DNA of 9,153 nucleotides from Eubacteriales Family XIII. Incertae Sedis bacterium (GCA_031272745.1 JAISTF010000093.1:1-9153); one strand, 5' to 3'; shown: positions 1-5,901, counted from the stretch's first letter. Numbers and translations: made by a program. The notes: a model not told the origin generated them from the letters alone.

Positions 1-93
1 GCCCGCAAGGCCGACGTCCGTTATACGATGAGCAGCAATTTCGGCTTCGGCGGCCATAACGGCGTCATCGTGCTGAAGCGTTACGAGGATTGA
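1..93 (+). CDS. fabF: 3-oxoacyl-[ACP] synthase II, C-terminal fragment
   Basis: This is the last 30 codons of a beta-ketoacyl-ACP synthase, cut by the left edge of the window. The visible protein contains SSNFGFGGHNGVIVLK, which matches the conserved C-terminal motif of FabF/KAS II (NSFGFGGHNA-VLVF). In this family the motif lies at the active site, and its glycine-rich loop follows the second catalytic histidine. The enzyme condenses malonyl-ACP with a growing acyl-ACP in the cytoplasm during fatty acid elongation. It ends 12 nt before fabZ on the same strand, so the two are almost certainly cotranscribed. FabB is a possible alternative, but FabF is usual for Gram-positive fab operons. Only the tail is visible, so the catalytic residues cannot be checked. 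Confidence 0.85.
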   Translation, partial: ARKADVRYTMSSNFGFGGHNGVIVLKRYED

Positions 94-105
94 GAGGAGG
101 CCCCC

Positions 106-555
106 ATGCTCACAACCGATCAAGTCAAAGCCGTCATCCCCCAACGCGAGCCCTTCCTCATGATCGACGAGGCGCTCGAGCTCGAACCCGGCGTCCGCGC
201 CGTTTGCGTCAGGCGCGTCCGCGCGGACGAATTCTGGACGGTCGGCCACTTCCCCGGCAACCCCGTCATGCCTGGCGTCCTGCTCGTCGAGGCGATGGCG
301 CAGACGGGCGCACTCTGCGTGCTTTCGCTGCCCGAAAACAAAGGTCGCAACGCCTTTTTCGGCGGCCTCGACGCCTGCAAATTCCGCGACATGGTGAAAC
401 CCGGCGACACGCTGCGCCTCGAGGTGGAGCTGTCCGGCCTGCGCAGCCGCGGCGGCAAGGGCACGGCCCGCACCTACAAGGCCGCCGAGGACGGCAGCAT
501 CCCCGAAGGCGCGAAGCCCGTCGCCACCTGCGACCTGACCTTCATGTTCGGGTAA
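106..555 (+). CDS. fabZ: 3-hydroxyacyl-[ACP] dehydratase FabZ
   Basis: A complete 149-residue protein of usual FabZ length. FabZ dehydrates (3R)-hydroxyacyl-ACP to trans-2-enoyl-ACP in the type II fatty acid synthesis cycle, in the cytoplasm. The sequence shows the hot-dog-fold signature: IPQREPFLMID at residues 11-21, GHFPGNPVMPG at 47-57 with catalytic His48, and VEAMAQ at 61-66 with catalytic Glu62. The usual 'P-H-R-Y-P-F' is here PQREPF. A GAGGAGG ribosome binding site lies just before the ATG, and the gene starts 12 nt after the fabF stop. Residues 126-139 form a short extra loop (AAEDGSIPEGAKPV) near the C terminus compared with the typical family sequence. No FabA-type features are seen. 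No U-tract terminator is visible downstream. Confidence 0.95.
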   Translation: MLTTDQVKAVIPQREPFLMIDEALELEPGVRAVCVRRVRADEFWTVGHFPGNPVMPGVLLVEAMAQTGALCVLSLPENKGRNAFFGGLDACKFRDMVKPGDTLRLEVELSGLRSRGGKGTARTYKAAEDGSIPEGAKPVATCDLTFMFG

Positions 556-584
556 ACACCGCATCGGCGCAAGGCGGAACACAA

Positions 585-698
585 TGTAGCTTTTCTCAAA
601 CAATGTCGCTGTCTACTTTTCGGCCTTTCGGCGCTTCTCCGAAAATCACACAATAACTCTTCCGTAAATTCAACAATTTTCTTCCCGTAAATCCGACA
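585..698. mobile_element. Possible IS21-family end or deleted-element remnant (multiple terminal repeats)
   Basis: In this AT-richer stretch, TGT(A/C)GCT occurs at 585 and again at 604, each preceded by ACAA. On the right, GTAAATTCAACAATTT (664-679) is repeated as GTAAATCCGACAATTT (687-702) with two mismatches and a 23-bp step. The block begins with TGT and the last repeat contains ACA at 696-698, so the two sides face each other. A 7-bp stem, TTTTCGG (617-623) with CCGAAAA (639-645), sits in the middle. IS21-family elements are known to begin with TGT and to carry several repeated motifs at each end, which prompts this call. No transposase, no clear target-site duplication and no perfect long inverted repeat are present. 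It may instead be a non-mobile intergenic repeat or a regulator-binding array. Confidence 0.3.
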
Positions 699-721
699 AT
701 TTATTTTCCGTTTGCACTGCA

Positions 722-784
722 GTGCTCAAGACGTTCACGATCAAGGTGGCGAAGAAACCTGTGGCGGTGAAGAAAGTAACGGGC
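722..784 (+). pseudogene. Possible relic of a repeat-domain surface protein gene
   Basis: The frame starting at GTG 722 reads VLKTFTIKVAKKPVAVKKVT. This resembles the junction between two bacterial Ig-like (Big_2) domains, where a final beta strand is followed by a short linker and the next first strand. After it the frame runs into the hairpin repeat and has no protein-like character. A second Big_2-like fragment occurs at 6059-6256, which makes a surface-protein origin slightly more plausible. The segment is only about 20 codons long, so chance similarity is quite possible. Confidence 0.2.
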
Positions 785-797
785 GGCGAACAGGAAC

Positions 798-874
798 GTA
801 GGGGCGGGGCTTTGCGCACCTTTCGCGATTTGCCAAAGGCAAATCGCGAAAGGTGCCTGACCGCTGCCCCGCCC
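798..874. repeat. Long intergenic hairpin, palindromic repeat
   Basis: A perfect 19-bp inverted repeat, with arms 816-834 and 838-856 and a 3-nt AAA loop, is nested inside a second 9-bp pair (802-810 with 866-874) across an asymmetric internal bulge. There is no U tract on either strand, so it is not a classic intrinsic terminator. It lies 8 nt beyond the toxin stop codon and could still stabilise or end the toxin-antitoxin mRNA. Its left edge, GTAGGGGCGG at 798-807, is the same 10-bp core found in the repeat inside the M20 peptidase gene (7112-7121, and inverted at 7071-7080), which suggests a dispersed repeat family. Confidence 0.7.
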
Positions 875-881
875 GCGCAAG

Positions 882-1220
882 CTATTCCGCTTCGGCCAGT
901 ATCCTGTCAAGCCCGCGAAGACGATGTGAGAAATGATAGATCCGAAGTACGGCGTTTTCGTCGTCGAACCGAAAGAACAAATAATAATTTTTCACCTTGC
1001 ACCAGTTCATATCCATGTCGTCGAACCATCCGCTCGAATGATTTTTTAGTTGTTGCCCGCGCCAATATCCGCTACAAAGCAGTTCCACTTTTTTTTCAAT
1101 CTCGTCAATCAGCGTATCTGCAGCGGTCGGGTTGACAAGCGTCACCGCGATATACGACACGGCATCCGCAATATCTTTTTGCGCCGATTCGAGGTATTTC
1201 GCTTCATATTTTATTGCCAT
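882..1220 (-). CDS. RelE/ParE-family toxin of a type II toxin-antitoxin system
   Basis: A 112-residue protein. Members of this family are usually ribosome-dependent mRNA interferases (RelE-like) or gyrase poisons (ParE-like); which applies here cannot be told. The sequence has the expected layout: an N-terminal helical hairpin (residues 8-48), a middle strand region, and a C-terminal sheet CKVKNYYLFFRFDDENAVLRI (74-94) followed by YHFSHRLRG (95-103), which matches the 'YRI-D-V-I-H-RR' block of RelE/ParE toxins. The ATG at 1220 was chosen because the upstream frame lies inside the antitoxin gene and MAIKYEAKYLESA is a normal toxin N terminus. It starts 8 nt after the antitoxin stop, as expected for a two-gene operon. 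Its base composition is clearly more A+T-rich than the neighbouring housekeeping genes, consistent with horizontal acquisition. Confidence 0.85.
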   Translation of the reverse strand: MAIKYEAKYLESAQKDIADAVSYIAVTLVNPTAADTLIDEIEKKVELLCSGYWRGQQLKNHSSGWFDDMDMNWCKVKNYYLFFRFDDENAVLRIYHFSHRLRGLDRILAEAE

Positions 1221-1228
1221 GCCGTCTG

Positions 1229-1543
1229 CTATTTCCCCGCGCGCGCCGATGCCACGATCTTTCGTGCTTCGCTCATCACGGTTTTGTGATCGACCCAACG
1301 CCCGTGTTCGCCCTCTTCAATGCGGTCGAGAAGTGTCGCACGGAGCGCCTCGGCCAGCAATCTTTCATCCGTCGCAACATCGCCTGCATTTGTGATCGCG
1401 AACGGAATGCTCCGCGAACGCAAAACCGCGCGAACAAACATATTCACCGCCACGGAAGCGTTCATTCCCACCTCTGCGCAGAACTCATCAAAAGACTTCT
1501 TTACGTTTTCGTCAATTCGTACATTCATCGTCGCCTGTGCCAT
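1229..1543 (-). CDS. RelB/DinJ-family antitoxin
   Basis: A 104-residue antitoxin that should neutralise the downstream toxin by direct binding and repress the operon promoter. Residues 5-50 (TMNVRIDENVKKSFDEFCAE, then GMNASVAVNMFVRAVLRS and IPF) match the ribbon-helix-helix DNA-binding domain of RelB/DinJ proteins, whose members carry the same short IPF segment after the second helix. The C-terminal half is charged and helical, as expected for a toxin-wrapping tail. The ATG at 1543 was chosen over an upstream in-frame start because a strong GGAGGTGA ribosome binding site sits about 5 nt before it and the RelB fold starts there. A consensus promoter lies just upstream. The pairing of RelB with a RelE/ParE toxin, antitoxin gene first, is the usual order. 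Confidence 0.9.
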   Translation of the reverse strand: MAQATMNVRIDENVKKSFDEFCAEVGMNASVAVNMFVRAVLRSRSIPFAITNAGDVATDERLLAEALRATLLDRIEEGEHGRWVDHKTVMSEARKIVASARAGK

Positions 1544-1564
1544 TTTTCTCACCTCCACACACTC

Positions 1565-1593
1565 ATTGTATACCAATTTTCATACGATGTAAA
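1565..1593 (-). promoter_or_regulatory. Promoter of the relBE-type operon
   Basis: On the minus strand, TTTACA (1588-1593) and TACAAT (1565-1570) are separated by exactly 17 bp, a good sigma-A (-35/-10) match, 21 nt before the antitoxin ATG. The palindrome GTATAC overlaps the -10 region, and an imperfect palindrome (GGTGCATATT facing AAATACACC, 1601-1622) lies just upstream of the -35. Either could be the antitoxin operator; this is inference. Confidence 0.75.
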
Positions 1594-1623
1594 CAAGAAT
1601 GGTGCATATTTGTAAATACACCC

Positions 1624-1642
1624 GCGCGCAGTGATTGCGCGC
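1624..1642. repeat. Short GC-rich hairpin
   Basis: GCGCGCA (1624-1630) and TGCGCGC (1636-1642) form a perfect 7-bp stem with a 5-nt loop, upstream of the toxin-antitoxin promoter. No T tract follows on either strand, so its role is unknown. The rest of 1643-1731 shows no gene I can support. Confidence 0.4.
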
Positions 1643-1731
1643 CGGAGGAGACGCCGAGGGAATCGTCTTTTCCCTGAAATCGCAAACGATACGGTGAACA
1701 CCGGGCGGCACGCCCAAAGCGTTCGCCGACT

Positions 1732-1800
1732 GGCAGACTTATTGCAAAAAACAACCCCGTTATTGCCGAAAAACGGGGCTATTTTTGCAACAAGTCTGCC
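1732..1800 (-). terminator. 69-nt stem-loop, probable terminator of the gltX-kinase operon
   Basis: Three consecutive stems share one axis: GGCAGACTT with AAGTCTGCC (1732-1740/1792-1800), TTGCAAAAA with TTTTTGCAA (1742-1750/1782-1790), and CCCCGTT with AACGGGG (1755-1761/1772-1778) around a 10-nt loop. Read on the minus strand, the inner CCCCGTT/AACGGGG hairpin is followed by TTGTTTTTTGC, a good intrinsic-terminator U tract. It lies about 80 nt beyond the kinase stop codon. The opposite strand also has a shorter T run (ATTTTTGC), so it may work in both directions. The unusually long nested outer stems suggest that it is also part of a dispersed intergenic repeat. Confidence 0.7.
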
Positions 1801-1837
1801 ACTCGACGCACCGCGGACTCTGCCACGCCACTCGACG
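1798..1837. repeat. Direct repeat next to the terminator
   Basis: GCCACTCGACG occurs at 1798-1808 and 1827-1837, and the preceding CTGCCA is also found twice (1796 and 1820). The block joins the 69-nt stem-loop to the 3' end of the kinase gene and contains no recognisable gene. It may be one end of the same intergenic repeat unit. Confidence 0.4.
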
Positions 1838-1879
1838 TGTGCTTCGGTAGCGAGCCGCCCGCTTTTGCGCCCCCTCGGC

Positions 1880-3670
1880 TCACCGCAGCGCTTCGCGCAT
1901 CCTCGCGAGGACGTCGGCGAGGTGGACGGGCTTGCCGAGGTGGCCGTTCATGCCGGCCGCGAGCGCCCGGTCCGCGTCCTCTTTGAAGACGTTGGCGGTC
2001 ATCGCGAAAATCGGGACGGTGGCCGCCTGCGGGACGCCCGACGCCCGAATCCGGCGCGTCGCTTCGTAGCCGTCCATCCCGGGCATCTGGATGTCCATGA
2101 AGATGAGGCCGTAGCGCGCCGCGCCCTCGGAATATTTCCGCACCGCCTCCGCGCCGTCGACGGCGAAGTCGATGTGCACGCCGGTCGGCTCGAGCAGCGC
2201 GGCGATGATCTCGCGGTTGATGTCGACGTCCTCGGCGATGAGGATGGTGCAGTCCGAGAAGTCCGGCATGTCTTCCGCCGCCGCCGCCGCGTCCGCCACG
2301 TCATCTTCGCGGCCCACCGGCAGGGAAACGTCAAACGAAAACGTGGAGCCTTCCCCGACCTTCGAGGCGACGCGGATCGTCCCGCCCATCCCTTCGACGA
2401 TGTTTTTCGAAATCGCGAGGCCGAGCCCCGTGCCGCCGTATTTGCGCGAGGTGCTGTTGTCCGCCTGCTCAAACGAGCGGAAGAGGCGCGGGATCTGTTC
2501 TTCCGTGATGCCGATGCCCGTGTCCGAGACGGACACGCGGATGTGCGCAGACACCCGCGCCGCGTCGCCCGCGCCCGCGCCCGCGTCGCCGTCCGCAACA
2601 GCCGCGTCGCTCCCGTCCGCGCCGCCCGCGCCATCCGCCGCGCCCAGCCCTGCCGCCAACCGGATCTCCCCGCCTTCCGGCGTGAACTTGACCGCGTTCG
2701 ACAACAGGTTCGTGATTACCTGCGCCAGCCGCTGCCGGTCGCCGACGAGGACGTCCGGAATGGCGGGGTCGCTTTCGACGAGGAGCGCCTGCCGCTTCTC
2801 CGCCGCGTCGTACCGGATGATGGCGCAGACGCCGTCGATCATCGCGCGCCAACGGAACGGCTCGGGCGACAAATCGAATTTGCCCGATTCGATCTTGGAC
2901 ATGTCGAGGATGTCGTTGATGACGCCGAGCAGGTGCGCGCCCGCGCCTTCGATTTTCTTCATCCCGTCCTTGTGCGAGACGAGGTCGTCCGACCGCGCGA
3001 GGACCGACGAGATCCCGATGATGACGTTCATCGGCGTGCGCATCTCGTGGCTCATCTGCGCGAGGAAATCGCCCTTGGCCCGGCTCGCCGCCGCCGCCTT
3101 CATCTGCTCGCGCTGAAACAAGCCGGTGAGCCCGCGGATGATGAGCGAGACAAACAGCGTCGTGACGAGGATGGACAGGATGTTGTCCGCATAATGCTGG
3201 AACGTGGTCAGCGGCAGCACCAGCTCGGGCCGCAGGTACGCCAGCACATAACAAAGCACGGTGATCGCAATCGCGCCGACCATGAACCCGGCATACGCGC
3301 GTCCGTGCGAAAGGAGCGTGACGAGGACCAGCGCGAGGACGAAATACGCCGCGATGCCGCCTTCCGGCCCGCCGTTCAAAAAGAACAGCAGCGGAATCAT
3401 GACGTAGGCAAATCCGACGATGGCAAGCACGCGCCCGACGGCAAACGTGCGCGTATGGTTGCAGATGACGAAGAGCAGCGAAATGCAAACGACCATGGCG
3501 CCCTTCAGGGCCATCAGCGGCCAGACGGACTGCTCGATCACATGCCCGATGATGGACGCGAGCAGCGAGACGGCGCCGACGAGGCAGATCAGGTTCGTGA
3601 CGCGGTCGTCAAACCCGAGCGTGTCGTCGTAGATGTACCGGTCGACGAATTCGCGGTAGCGCTTCCTCAT
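1880..3670 (-). CDS. Membrane-bound hybrid sensor histidine kinase with C-terminal receiver domain
   Basis: A 596-residue hybrid kinase. About six hydrophobic segments fill residues 25-180, with no sizeable extracellular domain, so the signal is probably sensed in or near the membrane. A HisKA domain follows, with phospho-acceptor His208 in MSHEMRTP. The ATP-binding domain shows the N box (NLLSNAVKF, 321-329), DTGIGI (383-388), FRSFEQAD (397-404) and GGTGLGLAI (412-420). The receiver domain has acidic residues Asp481/Asp483, phospho-acceptor Asp526 in FMDIQMPGMDG, Thr558 and Lys580. No Hpt or output domain is present, so a separate partner would be needed. Residues 341-373 are an Ala/Gly/Asp-rich insertion between the N box and DTGIGI. 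The ATG at 3670 overlaps the gltX stop as ATGA; a longer in-frame start at 3799 lies inside gltX and encodes no kinase-like sequence. The ligand is unknown. Confidence 0.93.
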   Translation of the reverse strand: MRKRYREFVDRYIYDDTLGFDDRVTNLICLVGAVSLLASIIGHVIEQSVWPLMALKGAMVVCISLLFVICNHTRTFAVGRVLAIVGFAYVMIPLLFFLNGGPEGGIAAYFVLALVLVTLLSHGRAYAGFMVGAIAITVLCYVLAYLRPELVLPLTTFQHYADNILSILVTTLFVSLIIRGLTGLFQREQMKAAAASRAKGDFLAQMSHEMRTPMNVIIGISSVLARSDDLVSHKDGMKKIEGAGAHLLGVINDILDMSKIESGKFDLSPEPFRWRAMIDGVCAIIRYDAAEKRQALLVESDPAIPDVLVGDRQRLAQVITNLLSNAVKFTPEGGEIRLAAGLGAADGAGGADGSDAAVADGDAGAGAGDAARVSAHIRVSVSDTGIGITEEQIPRLFRSFEQADNSTSRKYGGTGLGLAISKNIVEGMGGTIRVASKVGEGSTFSFDVSLPVGREDDVADAAAAAEDMPDFSDCTILIAEDVDINREIIAALLEPTGVHIDFAVDGAEAVRKYSEGAARYGLIFMDIQMPGMDGYEATRRIRASGVPQAATVPIFAMTANVFKEDADRALAAGMNGHLGKPVHLADVLARMREALR

Positions 3671-5400
3671 AACGCCAGCCGCGCGCGCACGCGCTCCTCC
3701 CCGAGAATCTGCTGGATCTCCCACACGTCCGGCGAGTCCCTGCGCCCGACGAGCGCGAGCCGGATGACGCAGCTGACGTCCCCGACGTGCCCCTTCCACC
3801 GCACGGGGTCCTGCTTGTAATCCTTCGGCCGCGGCGCGTAGCCGTGCCGTTCGGCGATCGCGCGAATTTTCTCAAACCAAACCTCGCGGTCATCGCCGTG
3901 GTCATAGGTCAATAAATAATCCCGCCGGATCGCAGCAGCGTCGCTTTGCGAAACCGTTTCGGGCAGCGGGTCTGTTATTGCAAAAAACTCGTCGAAGAAA
4001 TAGCCGACGAAGGTGAGGATTTGCTTCGCGTAGGCGAGGTCCTTGCGCGGCTTGGCGCCGGTGCGGCCCACGTCGAGCGCGCGCACGAGCGTGGCGCGGC
4101 CGGCCCGCAGGACCGGCAGGGCGTCCGTGCGCTCGCGGGCGGCCCAGTCGATGAGGAAGTCCGCGAGCTCCTCGGCGGGGATGCGCAGCAGCGTGTCCTT
4201 GCTCACGTCTTCGAGCTTCCGGAGATCGAAGAGGATGCCGGAGGTGCCCATCTTCCCGGTCGTCACCGCGAAGTCCACGTTGTCCGCGGTCGGGTTGGCG
4301 AGGCGCCATTCCTCGTAATCGGAATTGATGACGGTGAGCAGGTATTCCTCGATGGCCTTCGGGTGGTAGCCCTCGGCGCGGTAGTAGGACAGCGCGAGCT
4401 CGGGGTCCTTGCGTTTGGAGAGCTTGCGCTTCGCGCCCGTGGTCTCGTCGATCTTCATGAGCAGCGCGGTGTGGCAGTAGGTCGGCGGCGTCCAGCCGAG
4501 CGCGTCCGTGAGCATAAGGTGGATGGGCAGCGAGGGCAGCCATTCCTCGCCGCGGACGACGTGGGTCGTGCGCATGAGGTGGTCGTCGACGACGTGCGCG
4601 AAATGGTAGGTCGGCAGGCCGTCCTGCTTGAGGATCACGACGTCGAGGATGTTTCTCGGAAACGTGATTTCGCCGCGGATGGCGTCGGTGACGGTGACGG
4701 TGTCTTCGGATGGGGCGGCGTCCGCGTTCAGCCGCAGCACCCAGGACTCGCCGGCGCCGATGCGCGCGGCGACCTCTTCATAGCCCGCGTCCCGCCATTT
4801 CGCGAAGCGTCCGTAGATGCCCGGCAACTCCTTCGCCTGCTCCTGCGCCGCGCGGATGTCTTCGATTTCTTCTTCCGTCAGGAAGCAGGGGTAGGCTTTG
4901 CCCTCGAGCACGAGCCGCCGCGCGAAGGCGCGGTAGATGTCGCGCCGCCGCGACTGGAAGTACGGGCCGTAGGCGCCGCGCTCGCAGATGGCCGCCGCGC
5001 CGCCCGAGGCGTCCGAGGTGCCCGGGGCGGCCGGAGCGGCCGGAGCGTCCGATCCGTCCGAAGCCGGCAAGACCCCCTCGTCGAACCCGACGCCGAAGCG
5101 CGCGAGGCTTTCGATGAGCGTGGGCACCGCGCCCTCGACCTCGCGCTTCTGGTCCGTGTCCTCGATGCGCAGATAAAACACGCCGCCCGACTGCCGCGCG
5201 AGCCGCCCGTTGACCGTCGCCATGAAGAGGTTGCCGAGGTGGACGAACCCCGTCGGGCTCGGCCCGAGCCGCGTCACAAACGCGCCCGCCGGCAAGTCCC
5301 GCGCCGGATAACGCGCCTCGATGTCCCCGCAGTCTGTCTCTGTATCTCCCCCCGCGTCCCCGAAAAGCAAGGCGGCCAAGTTTTCCCGTTCCGTATTCAT
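3667..5400 (-). CDS. gltX: Glutamate--tRNA ligase
   Basis: A 577-residue class I aminoacyl-tRNA synthetase that charges tRNA-Glu with glutamate, using ATP, in the cytoplasm. It shows the HIGH-type motif PSPTGFVHLGN (residues 47-57), YLRIEDTDQKREVEG (76-90), GLPTYHFAHVVDDHLM (261-276), VVRGEEWLPS (281-290) and the KMSKS-type motif KRKLSKRK (324-331). The N-terminal extension before the HIGH motif and the C terminus ending in QQILGEERVRARL fit the Firmicute form, which is longer than the E. coli enzyme. Residues 111-137 are an Ala/Gly/Ser/Pro-rich insertion just before the conserved GAYGPYFQSRR block. An in-frame TGA upstream of the ATG limits the start to 5400, where no normal ribosome binding site is present. 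The kinase gene overlaps its stop by 4 nt. A non-discriminating enzyme that also charges tRNA-Gln is possible. Confidence 0.96.
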   Translation of the reverse strand: MNTERENLAALLFGDAGGDTETDCGDIEARYPARDLPAGAFVTRLGPSPTGFVHLGNLFMATVNGRLARQSGGVFYLRIEDTDQKREVEGAVPTLIESLARFGVGFDEGVLPASDGSDAPAAPAAPGTSDASGGAAAICERGAYGPYFQSRRRDIYRAFARRLVLEGKAYPCFLTEEEIEDIRAAQEQAKELPGIYGRFAKWRDAGYEEVAARIGAGESWVLRLNADAAPSEDTVTVTDAIRGEITFPRNILDVVILKQDGLPTYHFAHVVDDHLMRTTHVVRGEEWLPSLPIHLMLTDALGWTPPTYCHTALLMKIDETTGAKRKLSKRKDPELALSYYRAEGYHPKAIEEYLLTVINSDYEEWRLANPTADNVDFAVTTGKMGTSGILFDLRKLEDVSKDTLLRIPAEELADFLIDWAARERTDALPVLRAGRATLVRALDVGRTGAKPRKDLAYAKQILTFVGYFFDEFFAITDPLPETVSQSDAAAIRRDYLLTYDHGDDREVWFEKIRAIAERHGYAPRPKDYKQDPVRWKGHVGDVSCVIRLALVGRRDSPDVWEIQQILGEERVRARLAL

Positions 5401-5406
5401 CCTACC

Positions 5407-5415
5407 AGTATATCA
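5407..5415 (-). promoter_or_regulatory. Extended -10 element next to the gltX start
   Basis: On the minus strand TGATATACT is an extended -10 box (TGnTATAnT). Only six bases, GGTAGG, separate it from the gltX ATG. Transcription normally begins 6-7 nt after the hexamer, which would place the first base at or next to the A of the start codon and yield a leaderless mRNA. A weak -35, TTCCGA, lies 18 bp upstream. A second promoter further upstream cannot be excluded. Confidence 0.45.
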
Positions 5416-5501
5416 CGGCCGGCGGGGTTTTCGGAATGATGACTACGCCGATGGCGTTCTTGGGATTGATGCTCGCGTCCGGCATGCTGTGACAATCACG
5501 A

Positions 5502-5530
5502 TTGACAAACGGTCATCAAAACGGTATCAT
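5502..5530 (+). promoter_or_regulatory. Promoter of the Phd-type antitoxin gene
   Basis: A perfect -35 TTGACA (5502-5507) and a -10 TATCAT (5525-5530) are separated by 17 bp and lie 19 bp before the antitoxin ATG. This is the best promoter match in the window. Phd/YefM antitoxins usually repress their own promoter; no clear operator palindrome was identified. Confidence 0.85.
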
Positions 5531-5549
5531 TATTGTCGGAGGTGATTGC

Positions 5550-5849
5550 ATGAAATTTATTTCGGTTCGCGAGTTGCGCAATTCGACGGCAAAACTTGAT
5601 GACATGATTGCGAAAGACGGCAGTCTGGTTGTGACCAACAGCGGCAAGCCTGCGTACTTGATGCTCGGCATTGACGAGGCGTCTTTCGAGGATACCATTC
5701 TTGACCTGTCGCGGATTCGCGCATTGAGAGCCACGCGGAACGTACAGGAAAGGGCGAAGCGTAGCGGCGCAGACGAGATGACGCTCGACGAAATCAACGC
5801 GGAGATCGCGGCGTCCAGAAAAGAGCGCAAGGCTCGTGCGCGTGGCTGA
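5550..5849 (+). CDS. Phd/YefM-family antitoxin, possibly orphaned
   Basis: A 99-residue protein. Residues 1-45 (MKFISVRELRNSTAKLDDMI, then LVVTNSGKPAYLML) match the N-terminal DNA-binding and dimerisation domain of Phd/YefM antitoxins. The C-terminal part, with MTLDEINAEIAASRKERKAR (77-96), resembles antitoxins that are commonly paired with PIN-domain RNase toxins. The ATG at 5550 follows a GGAGGTGATTGC ribosome binding site; an earlier in-frame start at 5502 lies inside the promoter. The expected toxin should begin at or overlap the stop codon, but only a short remnant is there. The protein may therefore be an orphan that still represses its promoter or neutralises a related toxin elsewhere. 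It is transcribed divergently from gltX. Confidence 0.88.
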   Translation: MKFISVRELRNSTAKLDDMIAKDGSLVVTNSGKPAYLMLGIDEASFEDTILDLSRIRALRATRNVQERAKRSGADEMTLDEINAEIAASRKERKARARG

Positions 5850-5895
5850 AAAACGCGTCGTCATAGACCGCTTCCCTGCCTCCGTGCTCAAATAA
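5836..5895 (+). pseudogene. Truncated start of a PIN-domain toxin gene
   Basis: From GTG 5836, overlapping the antitoxin stop, the frame reads VRVAEKRVVIDRFPASVLK and then stops at TAA 5893. RVVID is the typical first beta strand of PIN-domain toxins, where the aspartate is the first metal-binding acid and is usually followed by T-N. Here it is followed by unrelated residues and a stop after only 19 codons. The overlap with a Phd-type antitoxin is the normal arrangement for such toxins. The rest of a PIN protein is not found in any frame up to 6300. The likely explanation is a deletion or replacement that removed the toxin. The fragment is short, so this rests mainly on context. Confidence 0.5.
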
Positions 5896-5901
5896 TTCGA
5901 T

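Noticed and set aside
617..645. Intrinsic terminator for fabZ (TTTTCGG/CCGAAAA stem)
   Set aside because: The stem has a 15-nt loop and is followed by TCACACAATAAC, without a T run; it is better explained as part of the repeat block.
1563..1754. A 63-codon minus-strand frame upstream of the antitoxin
   Set aside because: It starts inside the terminator stem-loop, crosses the promoter, has no ribosome binding site and no recognisable sequence.
1631..3820. A 729-codon open frame on the plus strand opposite the kinase gene
   Set aside because: It is Arg/Asp/Val/His-rich with no domain, as expected from the antisense of a GC-rich gene. The minus-strand protein has complete kinase and receiver motifs.
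3946..5439. A 497-codon open frame on the plus strand opposite gltX
   Set aside because: Antisense artefact of high-GC codons; gltX on the other strand has all class I synthetase motifs.
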